A stretch of DNA of 64,000 nt from Flavobacterium azooxidireducens (GTDB lineage Bacteria; Bacteroidota; Bacteroidia; Flavobacteriales; Flavobacteriaceae): contig NZ_CP096205.1 of NCBI RefSeq assembly GCF_023195775.1, forward strand, positions 930,001-994,000. Reading direction: 5' to 3'. Shown piece by piece: positions 51,829-61,700 of the stretch. Numbering within the stretch: the stretch's first letter is position 1; every line of letters starts with the position of its first letter. The notes below the pieces were generated by a model. The model did no database searches and was not told the origin of the DNA. It worked only from the letters and a program-made list of their open reading frames with translations. The translations under genes were made by a program, and so were the position numbers.

Positions 51829-52851
51829 ATGAAGAAATTAGTTTTTTTATTACTATTAACACTATCTGGACTTGCTGTTGAAGCACAAACCAGAGGTGTT
51901 AGAATTGGTTATATTGATATGGAATATATCCTTCAAAATGTGCCGGATTACACTGAAGCTAAAAACCAATTAGAGCTAAAAGCTCAAAGATGGAAACAAG
52001 AAATTGAAACCAAACAAAATGAAATCAATGCGTTTAAAGAAAGTCTCAACAACGAAAGAGTACTATTAACAAAGGAATTGATTGAAGAAAAAGAAGAGGA
52101 AATCAAGTTTCTTGAAACAGAACTTATGGATTACCAACAAAAAAGATTTGGTCCAAACGGTGATTTAATTGTGCAAAAAGCTGTATTGATTAAACCAATT
52201 CAAGATCAAGTTTTTACAGCTGTTCAAGATTTAGCAGAAGCTCAAAAATTCGATTTTATCTTAGATAAATCTTCCGATTTAACAGTGCTTTTTGCGGCCA
52301 AAAGACACGACATTAGCGACCGAGTAATTCGTTCGTTAACCCGTGCTTCAAAGCGTGAACAAATGAGTAAAAAACAACTTAAAGCACTAGAAGAAAAAGA
52401 ACGTATTGAAGATTACAAAGACGATACTAATCCAGCATTAGAAGAACGTAAAAAAATTCTTGAAGATCGAAAAAACAAACGTGACAGTGTTGTTGAAGCC
52501 CGCAAAGCACTTGCCGAACAAAAGAAAAAAGACTTTGAAGACAGACGTGCAAAAATGAAAGAAGAACGTGACGGCAAAAAGAATGGCACAGTTTCTGATA
52601 AAGATGAGAAAACAAGTGATAGCAATTCTTCTACTGAAGAAAAAACAGATGGTAATGTAGAAACAAAAAACACAACCACTACAGCAGCAGAAGCTAGACA
52701 AAAAGCCGAAGAAGACAGACAACAAAAATTAGACGAAAGAAAAAAACAAATTGAAGAAAGAAAACAAAAAATATTAGCCGATAGAGAAGCCGCTAAAAAA
52801 GCAAGAGAAGAAAAACAAAACGAGAACAAAGAAAAACAAAACAATAATTAA
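51829..52851 (+). CDS. OmpH/Skp family chaperone with long charged tail
   Basis: This 340-residue periplasmic protein starts at the ATG at 51829 (MKKLVFLLLLTLSGLAVEAQ). Residues about 25-190 are the Skp/OmpH fold. They have RIGYIDMEYILQNVPDYTEA, long coiled-coil arms, and FDFILDKSSDLTVLFAAKRH. Unlike normal Skp (about 160-170 residues), it carries some 150 extra residues rich in Lys, Glu, Arg and Asn (DRRAKMKEERDGKKN, EKQNENKEKQNNN). These form a predicted long helix or disordered tail. It lies between bamA and a standard-length OmpH gene and is part of the outer-membrane assembly cluster. Confidence 0.88.
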   Translation: MKKLVFLLLLTLSGLAVEAQTRGVRIGYIDMEYILQNVPDYTEAKNQLELKAQRWKQEIETKQNEINAFKESLNNERVLLTKELIEEKEEEIKFLETELMDYQQKRFGPNGDLIVQKAVLIKPIQDQVFTAVQDLAEAQKFDFILDKSSDLTVLFAAKRHDISDRVIRSLTRASKREQMSKKQLKALEEKERIEDYKDDTNPALEERKKILEDRKNKRDSVVEARKALAEQKKKDFEDRRAKMKEERDGKKNGTVSDKDEKTSDSNSSTEEKTDGNVETKNTTTTAAEARQKAEEDRQQKLDERKKQIEERKQKILADREAAKKAREEKQNENKEKQNNN

Positions 52852-52863
52852 TAATAACTAGAA

Positions 52864-53367
52864 ATGATGAAACAATTGAAAACTTTATTTATTGCGACTA
52901 TTTTATTCTTCAGTGCAAGTCAAACTGCTACTGCACAAACAAAAATAGCACATGTAGATACAAATGAGTTGATTACGAAAATGCCAGCTATGATTGAAGC
53001 TCAGAAACAATTAGAAACGCTTAGCAAACAGTATGATGCAGAATTCAAAACAATGGCTGATGAATACTATGCTAAATTGAAAAAATATGATGAAGAAGCT
53101 GGAAAAGTTACTGAAAAAGTAAACGAAGAAAGAGCGAAAGAAGTTCAGGATATGGAAAAAAGAATCAGAGATTACAGAGAAACTGCTCAAAAAGAGTTGC
53201 AACAAAAAGAGTCTGATTTGGCAAAACCATTAATGGAAAAAATCAAAGCTTCTATTGCTAAAGTTGGAAAAGCAAAAGGTTTCAACTATGTTTTAGACGT
53301 AAACTCTGCCATCTTTGCAGATGGAACAGATTTAACTAGTGATGTTAAAAAAGATTTAGGTTTCTAA
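52864..53367 (+). CDS. OmpH/Skp family periplasmic chaperone
   Basis: This 167-residue protein has a signal peptide ending TATAQ. The Skp fold begins TKIAHVDTNELITKMPAMIE and has the coiled-coil tentacle (about residues 45-120) and closing strand FNYVLDVNSAIFADGTDLT. It is of normal Skp length. It is 12 bp after the longer paralogue, so the two probably serve BamA together by holding unfolded outer-membrane proteins. A strong terminator follows. Confidence 0.92.
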   Translation: MMKQLKTLFIATILFFSASQTATAQTKIAHVDTNELITKMPAMIEAQKQLETLSKQYDAEFKTMADEYYAKLKKYDEEAGKVTEKVNEERAKEVQDMEKRIRDYRETAQKELQQKESDLAKPLMEKIKASIAKVGKAKGFNYVLDVNSAIFADGTDLTSDVKKDLGF

Positions 53368-53390
53368 AAAACTAATCAAAAAAAATATAA

Positions 53391-53432
53391 AAACTGCTCA
53401 CCCAAACTAACGGGAATTGAGCAGTTTTTTTT
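53391..53432 (+). terminator. Terminator of the bamA-ompH cluster
   Basis: AAACTGCTCA (53391-53400) pairs with TGAGCAGTTT (53418-53427), with inner CCC/GGG pairing and a T run. Confidence 0.9.
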
Positions 53433-53440
53433 TATTTTTG
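53433..53440 (+). promoter_or_regulatory. -7 element just before murI
   Basis: TATTTTTG matches TAnnTTTG and ends 4 bp before the murI ATG. Spacing is the same as for trmH (13768-13775), implying a leaderless or very short-leader transcript. Confidence 0.45.
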
Positions 53441-53444
53441 AAGT

Positions 53445-54221
53445 ATGACAAATTCAGCACCCATAGGTCTATTTGATTCCGGCATTGGCGGAACTTCCAT
53501 TTGGAAAGAAATTAATACTTTGCTTCCAAACGAAGACACTATATATTTAGCGGATAGCAAAAATGCTCCGTACGGACAAAAATCGAAAGATGAAATTATT
53601 GCTCTTAGCAAAAAAAATACTGAATTTTTATTAAATCAAAATGCAAAACTAATTGTTGTAGCATGCAATACAGCCACTACAAACGCAATAAAAGAACTGA
53701 GAGCAAGTTATGACGTTCCGTTTATTGGAATTGAACCTGCCATTAAACCCGCCGCAATTAGCTCAGAAACACACACAATTGGCATTTTAGCAACCAAAGG
53801 AACATTGAGTAGCGAATTATTTAGCCAAAGTGTTTTGAACTATCCAACAACAAAAATTATTGAGCAAGTTGGTTTTGGTTTAGTTCAACTGATTGAAGAA
53901 GGCAAAATGAATTCAGAAGAAATGACTCTTTTACTCAAAAGTTATTTGGAACCAATGGTCGAGGCCAATATTGATTACTTGGTTTTAGGGTGTAGTCACT
54001 ACCCCTATTTGATTCCTCAGATAAAAAAAATCATTCCAAAACACATCAAAATTATTGATTCAGGCGATGCTGTGGCACGTCAGACGAAGAATATTTTATT
54101 AGAAATGGATTTACTTAGCAAACAGAAGAAAAGCTCGCAAATCTTTTATACCAACTATAATCCGAAGGTATTAAAATCGATTCTGAAAAATAAATATCAG
54201 GTAATAGAAAAAGACTTTTAG
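53445..54221 (+). CDS. murI: Glutamate racemase
   Basis: This 258-residue enzyme supplies D-glutamate for peptidoglycan. The first catalytic Cys is in VVACNTATTNA and the second in LVLGCSHYPYLIPQ. IGLFDSGIGGTSIW begins the protein, and YLADSKNAPYGQKS is the conserved substrate loop. Length is standard. It stands between the ompH cluster terminator and the convergent gamma-carbonic-anhydrase gene (2-bp gap between stops). Confidence 0.96.
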   Translation: MTNSAPIGLFDSGIGGTSIWKEINTLLPNEDTIYLADSKNAPYGQKSKDEIIALSKKNTEFLLNQNAKLIVVACNTATTNAIKELRASYDVPFIGIEPAIKPAAISSETHTIGILATKGTLSSELFSQSVLNYPTTKIIEQVGFGLVQLIEEGKMNSEEMTLLLKSYLEPMVEANIDYLVLGCSHYPYLIPQIKKIIPKHIKIIDSGDAVARQTKNILLEMDLLSKQKKSSQIFYTNYNPKVLKSILKNKYQVIEKDF

Positions 54222-54223
54222 AA

Positions 54224-54739
54224 CTATTCGTCCTTAAACCAACCGGAATACATTACATAATTATTCGAAATCCGATCTATTTCACCAGCAAAATCCGATT
54301 GATCTATATCTTTTACTTTTTTTGCCGGCACACCAGCATAAATAGTTCCGGATTCAACATGTGTGTTTTGAGTTAAAACAGCACCGGCCGCAATGATTGA
54401 ATTACTTTCTATCACACAATTATCCATTACAATTGCTCCCATTCCGATTAAAACATTATCATGAACAGTACAACCGTGAACAATGGCATTATGCCCTATA
54501 GAAACATTGTTCCCTATGATTGTAGGATGCTTTTGATATGTGCAATGAATAATAGCTCCATCTTGAATATTTACTTTGTTGCCAATTTTAATAAAATGAA
54601 CATCACCACGCAACACAGCATTAAACCAAATACTACACAAAGAACCTAGTTGAACATCTCCAACAATAGTAGCATTTTCAGCCACATAACAATCACTTGG
54701 AATAACAGGGGATTTCCCGTTTACAGACTTAATTATCAT
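54224..54739 (-). CDS. Gamma-carbonic anhydrase family protein (YrdA/PaaY-like)
   Basis: This 171-residue left-handed beta-helix protein has hexapeptide repeats (VAENATIVGDVQLGSLCSIW, FNAVLRGDVHFIKIGNKVNI, then QDGAIIH). Possible zinc-ligand histidines are in AIIHC, VSIGHNAIVHGC. GTIYAGVPAKKVKDI closes the helix. Family members include active gamma-carbonic anhydrases and thioesterase-like PaaY, so the reaction is not settled. It is monocistronic and convergent with murI. Confidence 0.9.
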   Translation of the reverse strand: MIIKSVNGKSPVIPSDCYVAENATIVGDVQLGSLCSIWFNAVLRGDVHFIKIGNKVNIQDGAIIHCTYQKHPTIIGNNVSIGHNAIVHGCTVHDNVLIGMGAIVMDNCVIESNSIIAAGAVLTQNTHVESGTIYAGVPAKKVKDIDQSDFAGEIDRISNNYVMYSGWFKDE

Positions 54740-54749
54740 AGATCAAAAA

Positions 54750-54771
54750 AAATCCTGACAAGAGCCAGGAT
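54750..54771 (-). terminator. Terminator of the adhesin-sprF operon
   Basis: ATCCTG (54752-54757) pairs with CAGGAT (54766-54771). On the minus strand a run of eight T follows, within 30 bp of the sprF-like stop. Confidence 0.7.
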
Positions 54772-54779
54772 ATAATTTA

Positions 54780-55789
54780 TTAGTTAATTGCAGGACAGTT
54801 ACATTGATATTTCTCTCTTTTACAGAATAAATTCATACCCAAAGTGATTTGGTGGAAACCAGAATTATCAAAACGAACATTACCTGTTAAGTATGAATAA
54901 GTATAAGCAAACATAAACTGTTTGTAGTTAACACCAACTATTGGGGTAAAATACTGCAAACGTTGATCGTTAACGCTATTCCCATCAACATATTGAGCAC
55001 CGTCAAAACTTCTTCTATAAGATAAGCCCCCCAAATTTTTCCAAAATCTACATTTTTATAAACTTTTAAATTTAAGTCGATAGATTTCTCCTTTGTTTCT
55101 TCCACTAACTGAAATAAAATAGATGGTTCCCATTGCAAACGATCGCTGCTTCCAAAAACATAACCGGCACTCAACAAGAATTTTCTTAAATTATCTGATT
55201 CAAACTCAGTATAAATTTCTCGTCTAACATTTGCAATTGCATTTTTTACAGTAAAGTGAGCATAAAATTCTAAATAATTATATGATGCTCCCAAATCTAA
55301 ATTAAAGTAAGAATCCTTTTGATAAATCCCTCCAATAATTGGATCAAAAGGTTGGTTATTAATAAAAGATGTTTCGTCTAATTGACTTTGAACTAAAGCC
55401 CCACTAATACCAAACGACAACTGATTCAAATCAATTTCACTTCGTGAGAACATGATATGGTGAGCATACGTTAATTTAATTCCTTTTTGTGAATGATAAC
55501 CATTTCTATCAGAAAACAAAATGGCTCCAACCCCAGATTTTTCTCCAACACCAGCATTAAAACTTACTGTGCTCAAGCTAGGAGCATCTTCTTGACCAAA
55601 CCATTGAGCTCTACTCGTAACTCTTAATTTTGCACAATTTGCAGCTCCAGCCATGGATGGGTGAATAAGGTAATAATTATCTGTTAAATAATCTGAATAC
55701 ACCGCTATTCCTTCTTGAGAAAACGAGAATTGCGAAATAAACAATACTATTAGTAAATAAGATTTTTTAAAATTAAGATTTAGATTCAT
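54780..55789 (-). CDS. PorP/SprF family outer-membrane protein, frameshifted
   Basis: This family helps T9SS export its neighbouring giant adhesin. The first part (55789 down) has a signal peptide ending QFSFSQ and the family opening DNYYLIHPSMAGAANCAKLR. The C-terminal part is in another frame (GGLSYRRSFDGAQYVDG ... HQITLGMNLF). The break lies in a run of six C on the plus strand (55027-55032). One more base would give KIWGGLSYRRSF in one chain of about 336 residues. The gene begins 7 bp after the adhesin stop, the usual sprB-sprF arrangement. It could be an assembly indel or a true mutation. Confidence 0.82.
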
Positions 55790-55796
55790 GGGGTTT

Positions 55797-58700
55797 CTAT
55801 CTTTTTAATGAAAAATGTGCTTTAAATGTTTTGGTTTGATCGTTTTCCAGGTACTCTACTGTAAACCAGTAATCGTTTGAAGGGAGGTTTTGACCGTTGA
55901 ATGTTCCGTCCCATCCTTGACCTGCAGGAATAATTTGTTTGATTAATTTTCCATAGCGGTCAAATATATAAATTTTTGCGTTAGGATTGGTGTCTCTTAG
56001 CGAAAAAATATTCCAAGTGTCATTATAACCGTCTCCATTTGGTGTAAAGAATTTTGGATAATCTACAACAAATACTTCGATCGTAGCATCTTCACAACCA
56101 TTTAAGTCTCGAACTGTAACAAGGTGACTTCCCGCACTCACGTTGGTAAACACATTACTGGTTTGAAATGGTCCGTTGTCTAAACTATACACATAATTCG
56201 CATTGCCTTGATCCGGAATCGTGATTCCGTTTGCAATGATCGTTATAGTGGCGTTGTCGGTAAAATAATTACTCTGCACATAACTCAAGGTAGCTTGCTC
56301 GGACTGAACCACATTCACTGTTATCGTGTTTGAACATTTTGGTTCCGTTTCGTTATTTGTAACAGTTAAGGTATAAGCTCCCGGAGTATTTACCGTCAAG
56401 TTTGCATCGGTACCTAGTTCATTGCCAAGTGAATCTGTCCATACAAAATTATGTGTTAATGGATCTAATCCACTCTCTAAAATAGCTTCTCTAATTACAT
56501 CGCCTGTAATCGGATCGGTACAGATAAAGTCGTCTTGAACCGTTGGCTCAGGTATTTTATGCACTGTCAAGGTTACCGGAACAATGTTCGGACAGCCACT
56601 TTGCGTGTTTGGGTTCACCAAAACAGCATAGATTTCCTGACTAAAAGGAGTAGTGTTGACAAAGGCTGTTAAATCAGTTCCTGATAGTGCTCCACTATAA
56701 TCGTTTTCTTCTGCTGCTTGCTGTGCTGCAGTAAGACTTTCAAAATAGTAAACCACTGTGCCTGCATAATTATTTGGTGGTGTTATAGTAGCTCCTAATA
56801 GTAGTGGCGTTACATCTGCATCTAAATTAAACGCAGCTAAACCATCGTTATCAGCATCTTGATCGTCACATTTGGTTACGGCCGGATCATCTACCGGAAT
56901 TGGATTAGCAAAGGTTCCTTCTTCAATCACTAAATCTACTGTTCCAACAATAAAACATGCTGTGATTTTATTCTCTACTCTTACATAAATAGTCTCCGGT
57001 GTGCCTTGAACACTTGTACTTGGGTACGTGTTTGGCAATTGTGGACTACCCGCATCTGCATGAGCCTGTGATGCATAATACGTTACGCTAAAGTCGGCCT
57101 CAGTTTGATTGGCTCCCAAAACATCTTCATTGGCTAAACTTAATGTGAATGGTAAAATCGGTTGATCTATTGCCACACATTGGTATAAATTAACCGGCGA
57201 AACAATATCCGGTAGCGGATTAACAATCAATTGAAGCTCTACAATTTCATAACATCTTGGCTCCATCGGATTGGTTGGTATTCTGGTTACACGAACATAA
57301 ATGGTTTGTGTATTTGGATTTGTACTGTCATAGCTAGTTGGAACAGGAATCGGATTAGTTTCTGTTTCTGCATCAGCATAACTCTCAAAATACGTCAAAG
57401 AAAACTCTGTTAAACTAGCTCCGTTTAAGATATAAATCGCTCGCTGAGTTAGATCAAAATTTTCTAAACCATCACCCGGATTATTGTCATCACACTCTTC
57501 TATCGGTGCCGGATCAAATAGTGGTTCCGGTCTTGGAATTACTCGAATGGTTAAAGTCGTAAAGCTCGAACATCCCGCCGCACTCGTCACTTTCACCCCT
57601 AAGGTTTGCACTGCTGCAACTGCATTAGTATAAGCCGTTGGGTCTTGAATTGCATTGACATTATCCAACGCATTTTGATAACTTGGATAATACGTAACGG
57701 TATAACCTCCTAAATTATTAGTAATTGCATTATTGCGGATAGTTAAGTCAAATACTGTAAATTGATTATTTGGTAAAGCCTCATCACACAACGATATCGG
57801 ATCCGGTATGGTGAGTGCCAAAGGCAGGTTTACAATCAAATTGAAACTTCCCGTATGGAAACAACCTGTGGCAATATCAGTCACTCGTACCCAAATGGTT
57901 TGTGGATTGCTTGTGTTTTGATACGTTGTTATATTCGCAATGGCTGAAGTACCACCAATTGCATCAGCTTGTGATGTAAAATAAGCCACTTGATAATCTG
58001 AAGCAGCTCCACTTTGAGCAGCTAAGATAATGGGCGTTTGAACACTTAAATCAAAGGTACTAAAGCCGTTTTGCTGATTACCATCGGTATCACATTGAAC
58101 GATATCCGGTAAATTTGTTGGTACTTCCGGGCTTGGGTTTACTACTAGTTCAAGCATCATCACTCGCACACAACCTGTTGTGTTATGCTCTGCTCGAACA
58201 TAAATAAACTGTTGCCATGGCAAAATTGTTAAGTATGAAAGCGGTAAATCATTATTACCATCCAATGCCTCTTGCTCGGTTTCGTGGAAGGTAACAGTAA
58301 TATCCGTTGCTCCATTGAGTAAGTCCGGTATAAGTGCTCCTAAATCAAAAGTAGCCAAACCGTCATTGTTGTCGTCACACAACGTGATTGGGTTAATCGG
58401 AATAAGTAATATTGGAAGTGGTTCTACTCGTAAATCTAAAGTAGTGGTCGAATAACATCCCGTAACCGGATTAAGCACCCGAACATGAATAGTTTGAACG
58501 TTAGACGTGTTTGTATATAATGTAGGTAACGCATTGGTGCCTTGTTGTGCTTGAAGCAACGTGAAATGGAACGTAACCACTAATCCTTGTTGTGTGCCCA
58601 CAATCTCGGCAATGGCTTGCGTTAAATCAAATTCTTCCTCTTCATCTCCCGGATTATTGTCGTCACACAAGGTTAATGGTGTTGGCAAATTAGCAATCGG

Positions 58701-61700
58701 TAACGGATTAACAACTAATTCTAATGGTGCTACATCATAACAACCCGTGGCATTAATGGTCACACGAACCCAAATAGTTTGTGTTGAACTGCTATATGAC
58801 GGTGGAAGTTGTGGTGTGCCAACAATTGCCTCCGCCTGGCTTGGGTGGAATGTTACCGTATGTAAACTTGGATCTAATCCGCCTAAAATATTAGTTAAAC
58901 GAGAAGATAAATCAAATACTTGAACACCATCCGTATCATCATCACACAACGCATAATCATCCGGAGTCGTATTGATTACCGGGAATGGATTAACAATTAA
59001 ATTAAACGTGGTAATTGAAGGACAATCGGTTGCTCCTGTATTTATCACTCGAACATATATGGTTTGAAGCCATGGATTAAGCGATAAATAATTTGCAGGG
59101 CTCAGTATCGGTGCTCCGCCTAATTGAGCATCAGTTAACGTCTCATGATACGTTACTGTTAATCCAGTAGCTCCGCCTGTGATAATATTTTCGGTTTGAG
59201 CCAAATTAAATAGACCTCGTCCATCATTATTATCATCACAAAGCACTAAATCAGGATGAGTAAAAATTAGTGGAGCAGGTGCAACGGTTACTGTAGCAGT
59301 TTGATTGAGCGGCACCGAACAAACCCGAATTGTATTGGTGAAAACACCAATTAACGTATAAGTGGTTGTTATGGTATAGGTATCTGTTATGGTATAAATA
59401 CCGGAAGCATCTATTACTTGGGTTTGAACGCCTCCCGTATTGATGGTATATTCTATCGTAGATCCCGGTGTAGCGGTGAAAGTAATCGTGGCTTCTCCCG
59501 TTGGACATATTATTATATCGCCCGATACACTTGCTGTTGGCAAGGGTAACAACGTTACTGTACCTGAGCCACTTGTTGAGAAACAACCTGTTGTCGTATC
59601 GGTGATAACTACACTGTAAACACCTTCTACTGCTGTGTTAAAACTCGCTACATTGCCTGGGTTTGTGGCGTCAGTTGGCACTGTCCATACATAATCGTAG
59701 GTACCCAGTGTACTTGGCGTAGCAGTTAACGTGGCTAAATCTCCCGCACAAACTGTTGGAGAATTTACTGTTACTGTTGGATTTGAATTAATTGTTACTG
59801 TACCCGATGCACTCGCTGAAAAACAGCCGGTTACTGTATCAGTGATAATCACGCTGTAAACACCCGCAATTGTAGTGGTGAAACTCGCTACATTACCCGG
59901 ATTGGTTCCGGAAGGAATTGTCCAAGCATAATTATAACTTCCTGCTGTACCCGGGGTTGCAATTACGGTAGCTACTGTGCCATCACAAACACTTGGGCTA
60001 TTAACTGTGACTGTTGGATTTGGATTTATCGTTACTGTGCCCGAAGCACTTGCGGAAAAACAACCGGTTACCGTATCAGTGATAATTACACTATAAACAC
60101 CTGCAATGGTGGTTGTAAAACTAGCTACATTACCCGGATTTGGTCCTGATGATACTGTCCAAACATAATCATAACTACCCGCTACTCCTGGGGTGGCTGT
60201 AACAGTGGCGGATGTACCATCACATACCGATGGACTATTGACACTTACTGTTGGATTTAGATTTATTGTCACTGTTCCTGAGGCACTCGCTGAGAAACAA
60301 CCCGTAACTGTATCAGTAATAATAACACTATAAACACCTGCTATTGTGGTGGTGAAACTTGCAACATTACCAGGATTAGGCCCTGACGGAACGCTCCATG
60401 TATAATCATAACTCCCCGCGACTCCTGGTGTTGCTGTCACTGTCGCAGGAGTGCCTTCACACTCGGTTGGACTATTGACTATAACTGTCGGATTTGGATT
60501 GGATGTTACTGTACCCGATGCACTCGCTGAAAAACAGCCGGTTACTGTATCTGTAATAATAACACTATAAACACCGGGTATTGTAGTGGTAAAACTCGCT
60601 ACATTGCCCGGATTGGTTCCGGAAGGAATTGTCCATACATAGTCATAAGTTCCTGCTGTGCCTGGGGTTGCAATGACAGTAGTCGCTGCTCCATCACAAA
60701 CACTTGGGCTATTAACTGTGACTGTTGGATTTGGATTTATCGTTACTGTGCCCGAAGCACTTGCAGAAAAACAACCGGTTACCGTATCAGTGATAATTAC
60801 ACTATAAACACCTGCAATGGCGGTTGTAAAACTAGCTACATTACCCGGATTTGGTCCTGATGGAACACTCCAAACATAATCATAACTACCTGCTACTCCT
60901 GGGGTGGCTGTTACAGTAGCGGATGTACCATCACATACCGATGGACTATTGACTGTAACGGTTGGATTTAAATTTATTGTCACTGTTCCTGAGGCACTCG
61001 CTGAGAAACAACCCGTAACTGTATCAGTAATAATAACACTATAAACACCTGCTATTGTGGTGGTGAAACTTGCAACATTACCAGGATTAGTTCCGGAAGG
61101 AACTGTCCATACATAATCGTAAGTACTGGCTCCTGATGGTGTGGCAGTAACTGTCGCAGGCGTGCCTTCACACTCCGTTGGACTATTGACTGTAACTGTC
61201 GGATTTGGATTGGATGTTACTGTACCCGATGCACTCGCTGAAAAACAGCCGGTTACTGTATCTGTAATAATAACACTATAAACACCGGGTATTGTAGTGG
61301 TAAAACTCGCTACATTGCCCGGATTGCTTCCGGAAGGAATTGTCCATACATAATCATAAGTTCCCGCTGTGCCTGGGGTTGCGATGACAGTAGTCGCTGC
61401 TCCATCACAAACACTTGGGCTATTAACTGTGACTGTTGGATTTGGATCTATCGTTACTGTGCCCGAAGCACTTGCGGAAAAACAACCGGTTACCGTATCA
61501 GTGATAATTACACTATAAACACCTGCAATGGCGGTTGTAAAACTAGCTACATTACCCGGATTTGGCCCTGATGGAACACTCCAAACATAATCATAACTAC
61601 CTGCTACTCCTGGGGTGGCTGTAACAGTAGCGGATGTACCATCACATACAGATGGACTATTGACTGTAACGGTTGGGTTGGGGTTTACTGTGACGGTTAT

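Noticed and set aside
52413..52844. 143-residue minus ORF opposite the ompH tail
   Set aside because: It is a Phe/Ser-rich antisense artefact of the Lys/Glu-rich coding tail.
59251..59586. 111-residue minus ORF inside the adhesin gene
   Set aside because: It is a frame shadow within the adhesin coding sequence, with no independent features.
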